From contig NZ_JAKVTW010000001.1 in the NCBI RefSeq assembly GCF_022489065.1, positions 1-64,000 of the forward strand: a stretch of DNA of 64,000 nucleotides, written 5' to 3'. The DNA is from Vreelandella neptunia (GTDB taxonomy: Bacteria > Pseudomonadota > Gammaproteobacteria > Pseudomonadales > Halomonadaceae). The notes under the pieces are model-generated. The model had not been told where the DNA came from. It did not search any database and saw nothing but the letters and a program-made list of their open reading frames with translations. Positions 1 to 8,954 of the stretch are shown here, in pieces. The first letter of the stretch is position 1. Every line of letters begins with the position of its first letter. The position numbers and the translations under genes are program-made.

Positions 1-450
1 AATTTTCTTCGTTCATTGAATACCCATAGGCTTTGCAGCCCTAGCATCCTAAATAGCAGCCAGCGTTCCATTAATGGAGTGGCCACCACAGGAAGTAAGC
101 ATAAAACAGATCAACATCCTAGTTATGTCTGTAGCGAGATGAGGCTGCGGTTGGCAGCCTGGTCGTGCAAGCATTAGGCGTTGGAAACGCTTTAAGCTTT
201 AGTAGAGAGAGGCCAGATCAACGCCCACAGAGAGGCGTAATAATGAACCGCAATAAAACGCTGGAAAGGTCGAACCGGAGATGTACCCTACTCCCTTAAG
301 CGGGAACAGTACAGGTTGGCACCCCGATATACCGGGGTTGCAAGTGGTGGGGGGGGCGCGAGAATTAGTTTTTGAAATGTGCATTAGTTATTTATTGTCG
401 TAATGCAGGCTTCCATCACAAAGGCAATCAAAAATAGCGTTTTAATTTAA
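1..450. other. Left-end intergenic stretch, no gene recognised
   Basis: No open frame here looks like a protein. The longest is a 61-codon minus-strand frame with no family features. On the plus strand there is a small inverted repeat (ACCCCG/CGGGGT) near 319-338, without a T-run on either side. Read on the minus strand, the segment contains GGGAGTAG near 288-298 and CTCGCTAC near 132-139. These short strings echo the conserved loops of the yybP-ykoY manganese riboswitch, and the neighbour mntP is a manganese exporter. However, I cannot fold the paired stems with confidence and the downstream gene would lie outside the window. Treat it as unassigned, possibly a minus-strand leader. Confidence 0.4.
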
Positions 451-1017
451 TTAAAATTTTAAAAACGCCGTGTGCTCCGCCAATACCGCTAAACCAATAC
501 CAATCAGCACAACGCCGCCAATTAATTCTGCCCAGTGGCCAACAAACTTACCGAGTTTGTGGCCCAGGAAAGTGCCCATAGAAGCCATCACGGTGGTGGC
601 GAGACCAATCGCTAAACTGGTGGCGATAATATTGGCATCAATAAAGGCAAGGCTGGCGCCTACAGCCATGGCATCAATGCTGGTAGCGGTGGCGGTGAGC
701 ACTAACAGCCAAAGGGTTTGTTTGCGCTGGTCTACTTTTTCTTCTTTTTTAAGACCTGCATACATCATATGTAGGCCGATAATCGACAGAAGCGTAAAGG
801 CCACCCAATGATCCCAGGCCTGCACATACTGTTGTGATGCCTTACCCGCCGCCCAACCCAGCATGGGCGTGATAGCTTCGATAATGCCAAATACCAGGCC
901 GATACCAATGGCGTGACGGAAGCGGGGCTTTTGCAGCTCAGCGCCTTTACTGATGGAGGCAGCGAAGGCATCCGCTGACATGGAAACCGCCAGAAACAGT
1001 AGGGTGATGGGTGTCAT
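451..1017 (-). CDS. mntP: Manganese efflux pump MntP
   Basis: This is an inner-membrane Mn(II) exporter of 188 residues, the usual size for MntP. The protein opens MTPITLLFLAVSMSADAFAA, matching the family N-terminus with its conserved Asp in the first membrane helix. A second Asp-containing helix reads SIDAMAVGASLAF, about 100 residues later. The two halves reflect the family's internal duplication. The frame is open further upstream to 1083, but those 22 residues have no counterpart in the family, so the ATG at 1017 is chosen. The gene stands alone and is transcribed toward the left edge. A MntR-like palindrome lies about 170 bp upstream (see 1185-1205). Function is by family; I am confident of the assignment. 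Confidence 0.93.
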   Translation of the reverse strand: MTPITLLFLAVSMSADAFAASISKGAELQKPRFRHAIGIGLVFGIIEAITPMLGWAAGKASQQYVQAWDHWVAFTLLSIIGLHMMYAGLKKEEKVDQRKQTLWLLVLTATATSIDAMAVGASLAFIDANIIATSLAIGLATTVMASMGTFLGHKLGKFVGHWAELIGGVVLIGIGLAVLAEHTAFLKF

Positions 1018-1596
1018 GAAATTTGAACTCTCAGGCTGAAAAGTACTCCGCATATAACCCGGGAGCATGGCGGTAATTACCATGCTTGAGTGTATTGGTC
1101 GGGTATTGAATAGCGGAGAATCCTACCATGGTTTAATGTTTAAACAAGCCAAGTAGTTAAAAATAAAGTTTGTATATGTGAAGTAATATAGCCTTGGCTA
1201 ACATTGTGTGTGTTAGCTGATTTTCTTGCCATTTTTAATATTTTGCCTGCTATTTTTAATAAGGGTTGTTAGCTTTTTTAGTTAGTTGATTGTTAATTAT
1301 GTTGTCGATTTAAATGGAAGAGTTTACATATTAAGATGATGGCTTATGTTTAGTATTTGCCAGTTTGTTAACTTAATCATCGCTGCTCAGGCGTTTGTCC
1401 ATCCCCCACCAGTAGACGAAATCATGTATCGCCATTCAATGCTCGTGTTACAGTATGTACGCGCTGAATTTCTGCCGGTTTTCGCTGATATGTTGCCATG
1501 GTAGAAACAGTCGCTAAAAGTGAAGAAGCTGCGCGAGGCGGCCGTTTTGCTTGACCACTTCTGCTATTAATATTGGCTAAATAAGTAGAGTTTAAT
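1018..1596. other. Divergent intergenic region between mntP and the GGDEF gene
   Basis: This gap of nearly 580 bp carries the promoters of mntP (leftward) and the diguanylate cyclase (rightward). The middle, about 1120-1380, is AT-rich. It holds the palindrome TAGCC-TT-GGCTA described separately. I see no protein-like frame: the 80-codon minus-strand frame at 1422-1664 runs into the antisense of the cyclase and has no recognisable features. No clear hairpin with a T-run is visible. Confidence 0.5.
1185..1205. promoter_or_regulatory. Candidate MntR operator upstream of mntP
   Basis: The sequence contains TAGCC-TT-GGCTA, a perfect 5-bp inverted repeat flanked by AATA on the left and ACATT on the right. 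That layout resembles the enterobacterial MntR box, whose arms read ACATAGC/GCTATGT. It lies about 170 bp before the mntP start. In Escherichia coli MntR activates mntP in response to manganese. The site is seen directly; its assignment to MntR is inference, and no mntR gene is in the window. Confidence 0.4.
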
Positions 1597-2958
1597 ATGC
1601 GATTAGCGGCGTTTATTCGGGCTGAAATTGAGTCGATCCTTAGCGATTGGGAAGCGTTTTCCAAAACCCTCTATCACGCCAAGAATATGAACAAAAGCGG
1701 GCTGCGCGACCATGCCAGAGAAATGCTCTTAGAGATTGCTGATGATCTTGATTCACAGCAGGATGAGTATGAACAGGCGGCTAAGTCGAAAGGCTGTGCG
1801 CCAATGGATGGGGAAGAGACCTGGGCAGAAGTGCATGGCGAGGATCGGCAGACCAGCGGCTTCACCGTTATTGAAACGGTCTCTGAATTTCGGGCGCTGC
1901 GAGCGAGCGTCGTATCTCACTGGAGTAAAGAGCACCCGACACTGGCTGGCCAACGGCTGGAGGATCTCACCCGCTTCCATGAAGCGATAGATAAGGCCGT
2001 CGCCGAATCATTAGAGCAGTACGCCACCGTTAAAGAGATGGAAACCCGGCTGTTCGGCGCCATTCTGCTTGCATCGCCAGACCCAATTTATGTGCTTGAT
2101 CTTGAAGGCCGCTTTATCTATGCCAACAAGGCCACTGCTGACCTATTTGCCATGGAGCCTGAGGCTATTATCGGCAAATCGACGTTTGATCTAGGTTTCT
2201 CGTTTGCCTCTGATTTTCAGCGCAATCTGGATAAGGTCATTGCTGATCAATCGACCTATCGCGGTAAGTTTGTACATACGTTTGCTTCTGGCTTGGGTGA
2301 GCGGTTCGAGTATCTGCTTGCCCCCGTGCTCGACGAGCAGCAGGAAACCGAAGCAACCGTATGTATTTCCCGGGATATTACTGAGCAGGCCATTGCAGAC
2401 GAGAAAGTATGGCATAACGCCCATTATGATCTTTTGACAGGGTTGCCTAATCGGCGCCTATTCCTGGACCGCCTGGAACAGGAGATCAAACATGCAAAGC
2501 GCCGCAGTCGGCCTCTTGGGCTGCTCTTTATGGATCTTGACGGCTTCAAAGACGTTAACGATTCCCTCGGCCATGAAGCGGGGGATCGAATACTGTCTGA
2601 TGTGGCGGATCGCCTGGCTAACTGTGTTCGCGCGAACGATACGGTTGCTCGTTTAGGTGGGGACGAGTTTACAGTGATTCTCACCGGCGCTGAGCAGCGC
2701 GAAGATGTGGAGCATGTGGCGCAGACGATAATCGACGCCTTGGCGAGGCCATTTCACATGGGCGAAGAGCGCATTCAGATCTCTGTCAGCATTGGCATCT
2801 CGTTCTATCCGGAAGCCGCTGCCACCCCAGATGCATTGTTAGAAGCAGCAGATAAAGCGATGTATAAAGCCAAAAAAGCCGGCTCTAATCAGATGTGTTT
2901 TCACGACACGCTTGATAAGGCGAATACCTTACGTAGCCAATCCCTGCCTACTCAGTAA
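1597..2958 (+). CDS. Diguanylate cyclase with RsbRD-like N-terminus and PAS domain
   Basis: This 453-residue cytoplasmic protein is predicted to make cyclic di-GMP. Residues about 1-145 resemble the helical RsbRD N-terminal sensor domain (ending near HPTLAGQRLEDLTRFHEAID). A PAS domain follows at about 150-265 (DPIYVLDLEGRFIYAN to CISRDITEQ). The GGDEF domain is at about 275-440, starting at HYDLLTGLPNRRLF. The active-site loop is intact GGDEF at residues 354-358. An RxxD product-inhibition site (RAND) sits exactly five residues before it, so feedback control by c-di-GMP is expected. No membrane segment or EAL domain is visible. The ligand of the N-terminal and PAS modules is unknown. The gene appears monocistronic. 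Confidence 0.88.
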   Translation: MRLAAFIRAEIESILSDWEAFSKTLYHAKNMNKSGLRDHAREMLLEIADDLDSQQDEYEQAAKSKGCAPMDGEETWAEVHGEDRQTSGFTVIETVSEFRALRASVVSHWSKEHPTLAGQRLEDLTRFHEAIDKAVAESLEQYATVKEMETRLFGAILLASPDPIYVLDLEGRFIYANKATADLFAMEPEAIIGKSTFDLGFSFASDFQRNLDKVIADQSTYRGKFVHTFASGLGERFEYLLAPVLDEQQETEATVCISRDITEQAIADEKVWHNAHYDLLTGLPNRRLFLDRLEQEIKHAKRRSRPLGLLFMDLDGFKDVNDSLGHEAGDRILSDVADRLANCVRANDTVARLGGDEFTVILTGAEQREDVEHVAQTIIDALARPFHMGEERIQISVSIGISFYPEAAATPDALLEAADKAMYKAKKAGSNQMCFHDTLDKANTLRSQSLPTQ

Positions 2959-3004
2959 ATATGCTCCTCTGCCTAACGGCATCAAATGCTAACCGTGCTG
3001 CTTA

Positions 3005-3964
3005 CTAAGCAGGCAGTGCAGCGACTCTGGCGCCGCGCAACTGGCTAACATCGGCTCGTGGTGGCGCGCCAAACATGCGGCTATATTCGCGGCTGAAGTG
3101 CGAAGGGCTTTCATAACCTACTCGATAACTGGCGGTGGCCGCCTCAAGACCCTCGGCCAGCATTAGCCGCCGAGCCTCGTGCAGGCGCAGTTTCTTTTGG
3201 TACTGCAGTGGCGACATGCGTGTTACTTGCCGGAAGCTGTGATAAAGCGTCGATTCGCTCATATTAACGGTTGCTGCCAGCTCACGGATCTTAAGCGGTT
3301 GGGCGTAGTGCTCTTTCAAGGTGTAAATGACCTGGGCAATTCGGTTGGCCTGGGAGTCTGAGGCCGCAAAGCGGCGCATGTGTGGCCCCATTTCGCCCAT
3401 AAGCGCCCGATAGATCAGCTCTCGTCGGGCCAGGGGTGAAAGCACTTTGATATCTTCTGGGGAGTCGAGCAGGCTTAGGAGTCGATAGAGCGCTCCCTGC
3501 ATACGTGCATCCATGTAAGCTGATTTTAAGCCGCAGTCCATCTCGGAGCAGATAGCATCATTCCCCGCAGGCGGCGCTTTGTCGCCCAGCTCCAGTATCA
3601 GCCCCGCTACTTCTTGAGGATCCACTGAGACCTTGACTGCCAAAAAGGGGTTTTCCGGGGTGGCATGATCAATCCTGCCTGTCACCGGCAGGTGAACGGC
3701 GCTCGCCATGTAGCTTGGGCCGGTGTAGACAATCTCTTTATCTCCCAGCAGCACGGTCTTGCTGCCCTGAATGACAAAGCACAGGCAGGGCTCATAAACG
3801 GCACAGTGAAAGCTGGTGGGAGCGTCAGCGCGCACCAGTTGCACCTCGGCAATCGAGGTGTCTTGAAGTTCTTCTAGGAACGCCCAGCGGCGAGCGACTT
3901 GGCTTAATTGCTGTGGCAAGCTTTCGCTAAAATGGGTGATCTGCTCAGGCATGATAACGGTCAC
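3005..3964 (-). CDS. AraC-family transcriptional regulator
   Basis: This is a two-domain regulator. Residues about 20-180 form the cupin-like AraC N-terminal ligand domain (HCAVYEPCLCFVIQGSKTV). Residues about 210-310 form the double helix-turn-helix, ending in the signature RVGYESPSHFSREYSRMFG. The open frame begins with GTG at 3970. The Shine-Dalgarno AAGGAGGA is too close to that codon and is best spaced for the second GTG at 3964; an ATG at 3952 is also possible. It is divergent from the RND efflux pair at 4413-8797 across a 448-bp gap. I infer that it controls that pair, by the common arrangement; the inducer is unknown. Confidence 0.85.
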   Translation of the reverse strand: MTVIMPEQITHFSESLPQQLSQVARRWAFLEELQDTSIAEVQLVRADAPTSFHCAVYEPCLCFVIQGSKTVLLGDKEIVYTGPSYMASAVHLPVTGRIDHATPENPFLAVKVSVDPQEVAGLILELGDKAPPAGNDAICSEMDCGLKSAYMDARMQGALYRLLSLLDSPEDIKVLSPLARRELIYRALMGEMGPHMRRFAASDSQANRIAQVIYTLKEHYAQPLKIRELAATVNMSESTLYHSFRQVTRMSPLQYQKKLRLHEARRLMLAEGLEAATASYRVGYESPSHFSREYSRMFGAPPRADVSQLRGARVAALPA

Positions 3965-4412
3965 GGGCACTCCTCCTTAACAGTTTGCAGTATAGGCCTT
4001 CGTTTCAAAAGCTGGATGCTTTTTCATTTGCTTTTGCAGGATCAGGCAAGCACCTCGTAGAAACCGGCAACCCTAGCCGCATGTCATCAGATAGTCATCT
4101 TGCCTAGCCTCGCCAATCAAACGGTAGTGTGAATCCCAAGCCCTGTTTTGCTATTCACACGCCTCGACAGAATTAGGCAATTATCCCGCAGGAACCTGAT
4201 ATCTCCAATGCGCTCGCGCCGCCTATGGTAGCGGACATCTGATCGGTGCTCGTGCTGCCGGTCTGGTCTGCCCTCTTATCAAATAAACATCTTTCAAATA
4301 AGCATCGTCTGTCGAATCTGCCCCTGCGTAATCGACTCGTTAAATGCCCGCGCGGTGCAAACACATAACGAACGCTGCTATCGGTTTCCGGTAGCCATTG
4401 GAGCAAGTCATC
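3965..4412. other. Divergent control region between AraC regulator and RND operon
   Basis: There is no credible gene in this 448-bp gap. The visible structure is an 8-bp inverted repeat, GTGTGAAT at 4127-4134 and ATTCACAC at 4153-4160, separated by 18 bp. It could be a regulator site or a weak hairpin. AraC-type proteins more often use direct repeats, so I do not assign it to the neighbouring regulator. Confidence 0.4.
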
Positions 4413-5600
4413 ATGGCAAGTTTAAAACAAAGCGCTCGCTCAACACGTAGCTGGGCGATCATCCTGAACCTGCTGGTAATGGCACTCCTTACTGGCTGTG
4501 AGGCCAAGAGCGAGGAGGAGGTGGCTTCATCAGCTCCGCCACCGCCAGAAGTGGATGTGGTGGAAGTCGTCGCTCAGCCGGTGGTATTGAGTGAGTCTTT
4601 CACTGGGCGTGTGGAAGCTGCGGAAACCGTTGAGTTGAGGCCTCGGGTCAGCGGTTATATCCAGGAAGTCGCTTTCGAGGAGGGGGGGCTGGTAGAGGAG
4701 GGCGATCTGCTATTCCTGATCGATCAGCGTCCTTACCAGGCACGCATTGGGGCTGCTCAGGCTGAGCTTGCCCAGGCCCGGAGCCAGAGCGCTCAAACCG
4801 GTAGCGAAGCCGAACGCGCCCGGGTATTGCTAGGCCGCCAGGCTATTTCTCAGGAAGTGCATGACCAGCGCCAGTCGGCGCTAAACAACGCCCGCGCCAT
4901 GGTGGATGCCGCCGAGGCAGCGTTAGACACCGCTGAGCTAGACCTTGAGTACACCCGCATTACGGCACCGGTCAGTGGCCGTGCAGGTCGGGCGATGGTG
5001 ACGCGGGGTAATCTGGCCAACGCTGATCAGAGCCTGCTGACCACGCTGGTCACCATCGATCCGATTCATGTTTACTTCGACGCAGACGAACAGGCGGCCT
5101 TTGCCAGCCATACCATGCTGAACAGCGGGGAGTCGAACAGCCTGAAGATCGAGCTGGGCGGCGATGCCGCGCGGCAGTTCACCGGCACTCTGGATTTTAT
5201 CGACAACCGTTTGAACCCCAATACCGGCACCCTGCAGTTCCGGGCGCTGCTGGCTAACCCGGATGGCCGCATTAGGCCTGGGGAGTTTGCCCGTGTCGAA
5301 ATGCCCGTTGCCCGTATGGAGCAGGCGCTGCTGTTGGATCGCAAAGCGGTTCTGACTGATCAAGATCGTCGCTACGTCTATGTGGTCGGTGAAAACAACT
5401 TGGCTGAGCGGCGCCAGGTAAGCACCGGGCGTCAAGTGGGAGCGCAAACCGTCATCACGGAAGGGCTCAACGCCGGTGATCGGGTGATCGTTAATGGGGT
5501 GCAAAAAGTCTTTATGCCCGGCATGGAAGTCTCCCCTCAACAGGTAGCTGGCGCCCCAGCTGATAATACTCAACCCACCATTGCTGCTAGGGAAGATTAA
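4413..5600 (+). CDS. RND efflux periplasmic adaptor (MexE-like lipoprotein)
   Basis: This membrane-fusion protein of 395 residues links an inner-membrane RND pump to an outer-membrane channel. The N-terminus is a lipoprotein signal with the lipobox LLTGC, so the mature protein should be lipid-anchored. A barrel-sandwich half-motif (RVSGYIQEVAFEEGGLVEEGD) is followed by an alpha-hairpin rich in Ala, Gln and Glu (about 100-165). The second lipoyl half is ITAPVSGRAGR. Beta-barrel and membrane-proximal domains make up the rest. The frame extends to a TTG at 4398, but GGAG at 4400-4403 is well spaced for the ATG at 4413. The pump gene begins 5 bp after the stop. Similarity is closest to MexE-type adaptors; the substrate is not predictable. 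Confidence 0.9.
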   Translation: MASLKQSARSTRSWAIILNLLVMALLTGCEAKSEEEVASSAPPPPEVDVVEVVAQPVVLSESFTGRVEAAETVELRPRVSGYIQEVAFEEGGLVEEGDLLFLIDQRPYQARIGAAQAELAQARSQSAQTGSEAERARVLLGRQAISQEVHDQRQSALNNARAMVDAAEAALDTAELDLEYTRITAPVSGRAGRAMVTRGNLANADQSLLTTLVTIDPIHVYFDADEQAAFASHTMLNSGESNSLKIELGGDAARQFTGTLDFIDNRLNPNTGTLQFRALLANPDGRIRPGEFARVEMPVARMEQALLLDRKAVLTDQDRRYVYVVGENNLAERRQVSTGRQVGAQTVITEGLNAGDRVIVNGVQKVFMPGMEVSPQQVAGAPADNTQPTIAARED

Positions 5601-5605
5601 TCGCC

Positions 5606-8600
5606 ATGAATTTTTCGCGCTTCTTTGTGGACCGACCGATCTTCGCAGCAGTGCTGTCGATCATTATTCTGGCGGTAGGGCTGATCTCTATTCCCAATCT
5701 GCCGATCAGCGAGTACCCGGACGTGGTGCCACCCTCCGTGGTCGTTCGTACGGTCTACCCCGGCGCTAACCCACAAGAGATCGCCGAGACGGTCGCCACG
5801 CCGTTGGAAGAATCCATCAATGGCGTTGAGGACATGATGTACCTCAAGTCTGTCTCGGGTTCTGACGGCGTGCTGCAGATGACCGTTACCTTCCGCCCAG
5901 GTACCGATGCCGAGGAAGCCACGGTTCGCGTACAGAACCGCGTTAGCCAGGCCGAGGCCCGGCTGCCGGAAGCCGTGCGTCGCCAAGGCGTTACCACCCA
6001 GAAGCAGTCGCCAACGTTTCTGATGGTCGTTCACTTAACCTCACCCAGCGGCGAGTACGACACCCTCTACCTGCGCAACTACGTGCGGCTAAATGTGCGC
6101 GATCGTCTGGCCCGGCTCGAAGGGGTAGGGGATGCGCAAATCTTCGGTGGTGGTGACTACGCGATGCGGGCGTGGCTTGATCCCGGTCGGATAGCCGCCC
6201 GCGGCCTCACGGCCAGCGATGTGGTCGGGGCCATGCGGGAACAGAACGTACAGGTCTCCGCCGGGCAGTTGGGCGCCGAACCCATCGCGGATAGTGATTT
6301 TCTCACCTTGATCAACGTCCGTGGTCGGCTTGAGACGGTGGAAGAGTTTGGTGACATCGTGCTGAGCCGCGGCGACAGCGGCGAGATACTCAGGCTTGGG
6401 GATGTGGCTAGGCTGGAAATGGGTGCCGGGGACTATACGCTGCGCTCGCAGTTGGATGGCCAGAACGCGGTGGGTATAGGGATCTTCCAGGCACCAGGAG
6501 CCAATGCGCTGGAGATTCGTGAGCAGGTGATCGCCGTCATGGATGAGTTGTCCGAGCAGTTCCCGGAAGGCGTTGAGTATGAGGCGGTCTACGACACCAC
6601 CATCTTTGTGAACGACTCTATAAAATCGGTGATAGCCACCCTACTGGAAGCCGTGCTGCTGGTGGTGTTGGTGGTCACGCTTTTCCTACAGACCTGGCGC
6701 GCCTCAATTATCCCGCTATTGGCAGTGCCCGTCTCGGTGATTGGCACCTTCGGGGCGCTCTACCTGTTGGGTTACTCTATCAACACGCTGACCCTTTTTG
6801 GCCTGGTGTTGGCCATTGGCATCGTGGTGGACGACGCCATCGTGGTGGTGGAAAACGTGGAGCGGAATATCGAGGAGGGCCTAAAGCCCCAGGCCGCCGC
6901 GCATCAAGCCATGCGGGAAGTCTCCGGGCCTATCATTGCCGTGGGACTAGTGCTGTGCGCAGTGTTTATCCCCATGGCTTTTCTCTCGGGGGTCACCGGT
7001 CAATTCTATAGCCAGTTCGCGGTGACGATTGCCATCTCCACGGTGATCTCCACGATTAACTCCCTGACCCTGTCGCCCGCGCTGGCGGCAATGCTGCTCA
7101 AGCCCCATGACGCGCCTAAAGATCGCCTTACTCGCGTGATCGATACGCTGTTTGGCTGGATCTTCCGTCCCTTCAATCGCTTCTTTAACGCCAGCTCCAC
7201 TAAGTATCAAGGGGGCGTGGCCCGCTCTCTGAAGCATCGGGGTGCAGTGTTTGTGGTTTACGCGCTGTTGCTACTGGGCACCGGCGTGATGTTCAAGGTG
7301 GTGCCGCCTGGCTTTATTCCGGTGCAGGACAAACTGTACCTGATTGCGGGCGTCATTCTGCCCGAAGGGGCATCCCTGGAGCGAACCGACCAGATGCTCC
7401 AAGACGTTGTGGATATCGCCATGGAGACCGAAGGTGTGGAGCACGCCATTGCCTTTCCTGGCTTGAACGCGCTGCAGTTCACCAACACCTCCAACACCGG
7501 GGTAGCTTTTCTCACCCTGAGTGCCTTTGGGGAGCGCAGTCTCAGCGCCGCGGAGATAAATGCCCGAATCAACCAAGGCATTGGCGGTTTGAAAGAGGGA
7601 TTTGCGTTCTCGTTTATGCCGCCGCCGATACTGGGCTTGGGCAATGGTTCGGGCTTTCAGCTGTTCATTGAGGATCGCGGTAACCTGGGTTTTGGGGCGC
7701 TACAGCAGGCGGTTAACCAACTCCAGGGCGCAATTGCGCAAACGCCGGGGATGGGGTTCCCGATCAGCAGCTATCAGTCCAACGTGCCGCAACTGGATGC
7801 TGAAGTGGATCGGCTGAGGGCTAAAGCCCAAGGCGTGCCGTTGACCGAGTTGTTCGACACCCTGCAGACCTATCTGGGCTCGACCTATGTCAATGACTTT
7901 AATCGCTTCGGCCGAACTTGGCAGGTAATAGCCCAGGCAGACGCCCCTTATCGAACCAGCGTGGAAGATATTGCCCGGCTGCGTACCCGTAATGACCAGG
8001 GGGAGATGGTACCCATCGGCACGATGGTCGATATCACGCAAACCTTCGGCCCAGACCCGGTATTGCGCTACAACGGCTATCCGGCGGCGGACTTGGCGGG
8101 GGAGTTTGACCCACGGGAGCTCTCCTCCGCCCAGGCGATGGACGCAATCAACGCCCTGGCGGATGAGATACTGCCACCGGGCATGGCGCTGGAGTGGACC
8201 GATTTGAGCTACCAGCAGTCCACCCAGGGAAATGCGGCGCTGGTGGTCTTCCCGCTCTCGATCCTGCTGGTATTTCTGGTGTTAGCGGCGCTTTACGAGA
8301 GCTGGACGCTACCGCTGGCGGTGATTCTCATCGTGCCCATGTCGATGCTGGCGGCGCTGATCGGCGTCTGGTTCGGCGGGGGTGATAACAACATCTTCGT
8401 GCAGGTGGGGCTGGTGGTGTTGATTGGGCTGGCGTGTAAGAACGCGATCCTGATCGTGGAATTTGCCCGTGAGCTGGAACTGCAAGGCATGAGCGTCGTG
8501 GATGCGGCCCTGGAAGCCTGCCGCTTACGGCTGCGGCCTATCATCATGACCTCGATTGCCTTTACGGCTGCCGTGTTGCCTTCGGTGGTTGCTACAGGCG

Positions 8601-8797
8601 CGGGGGCAGAAGTGAGGGCTGCACTGGGTACCGCGGTGTTTGCCGGTATGATCGGCGTGACGCTATTTGGCTTGTTCCTCACCCCGGTATTCTATGTGGC
8701 GCTGCGTAAGCTGGCTGGCCCTTTGACCAGTCATCACGCTTCAACCCTGAACAGTGAAGACGACGCTGACCAAGGAAAATTGCCTGTCTCAAGCTAA
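5606..8797 (+). CDS. RND multidrug efflux pump, HAE1/MexF-like
   Basis: This 1063-residue proton-driven inner-membrane transporter is the normal length for the hydrophobe/amphiphile RND family. The start MNFSRFFVDRPIFAAVLS is the family N-terminus. Two sets of membrane helices flank two large periplasmic loops. The paired Asp residues of helix 4 are present at 409-410 in GIVVDDAIVVVENVERN, as needed for proton coupling. The loop signature LFLQTWRASIIPL precedes helix 2. The sequence reads most like MexF. It forms an operon with the adaptor at 4413-5600. No outer-membrane factor follows, so a channel encoded elsewhere (TolC/OprN type) must complete the pump. Confidence 0.93.
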   Translation: MNFSRFFVDRPIFAAVLSIIILAVGLISIPNLPISEYPDVVPPSVVVRTVYPGANPQEIAETVATPLEESINGVEDMMYLKSVSGSDGVLQMTVTFRPGTDAEEATVRVQNRVSQAEARLPEAVRRQGVTTQKQSPTFLMVVHLTSPSGEYDTLYLRNYVRLNVRDRLARLEGVGDAQIFGGGDYAMRAWLDPGRIAARGLTASDVVGAMREQNVQVSAGQLGAEPIADSDFLTLINVRGRLETVEEFGDIVLSRGDSGEILRLGDVARLEMGAGDYTLRSQLDGQNAVGIGIFQAPGANALEIREQVIAVMDELSEQFPEGVEYEAVYDTTIFVNDSIKSVIATLLEAVLLVVLVVTLFLQTWRASIIPLLAVPVSVIGTFGALYLLGYSINTLTLFGLVLAIGIVVDDAIVVVENVERNIEEGLKPQAAAHQAMREVSGPIIAVGLVLCAVFIPMAFLSGVTGQFYSQFAVTIAISTVISTINSLTLSPALAAMLLKPHDAPKDRLTRVIDTLFGWIFRPFNRFFNASSTKYQGGVARSLKHRGAVFVVYALLLLGTGVMFKVVPPGFIPVQDKLYLIAGVILPEGASLERTDQMLQDVVDIAMETEGVEHAIAFPGLNALQFTNTSNTGVAFLTLSAFGERSLSAAEINARINQGIGGLKEGFAFSFMPPPILGLGNGSGFQLFIEDRGNLGFGALQQAVNQLQGAIAQTPGMGFPISSYQSNVPQLDAEVDRLRAKAQGVPLTELFDTLQTYLGSTYVNDFNRFGRTWQVIAQADAPYRTSVEDIARLRTRNDQGEMVPIGTMVDITQTFGPDPVLRYNGYPAADLAGEFDPRELSSAQAMDAINALADEILPPGMALEWTDLSYQQSTQGNAALVVFPLSILLVFLVLAALYESWTLPLAVILIVPMSMLAALIGVWFGGGDNNIFVQVGLVVLIGLACKNAILIVEFARELELQGMSVVDAALEACRLRLRPIIMTSIAFTAAVLPSVVATGAGAEVRAALGTAVFAGMIGVTLFGLFLTPVFYVALRKLAGPLTSHHASTLNSEDDADQGKLPVSS

Positions 8798-8871
8798 CTA
8801 AGCTCGTTCAAATATGTAAGGGTTATCGTTAGCGGTAGGTTGAAAATAGGGTGGTAGATTGAAAGTGCATG

Positions 8872-8901
8872 GTAAGCCCCGCATAAAAATGCGGGGCTTA
8901 C
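8872..8901. terminator. Perfect 13-bp hairpin after the RND operon
   Basis: GTAAGCCCCGCAT at 8872-8884 and its exact complement at 8889-8901 enclose a 4-nt AAAA loop. The stem is GC-rich and sits 75 bp after the pump stop. There is no T-run on the plus strand, so it may act with Rho or as an mRNA 3' stabiliser rather than as a classic intrinsic terminator. Confidence 0.55.
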
Positions 8902-8954
8902 GCTGGTTTGGCTATTATAGTTAAAGGATATTCAAGCAAGCACTGGAGGCAACT

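Noticed and set aside
170..210. Integron attC-like core (GCATTAGGCGTTGG) near the left end
   Set aside because: Only one short half-site-like string is seen, with no paired site, cassette gene or integrase.
1018..1140. yybP-ykoY manganese riboswitch in the mntP leader
   Set aside because: A GCGGAGTA string occurs on the minus strand close to the start codon, but the second conserved loop and supporting stems were not found by eye.
4938..5573. 211-codon minus-strand frame antisense to the RND adaptor
   Set aside because: Its translation is a His/Gln/Arg-rich antisense shadow of a well-conserved gene, with no domain or ribosome site.
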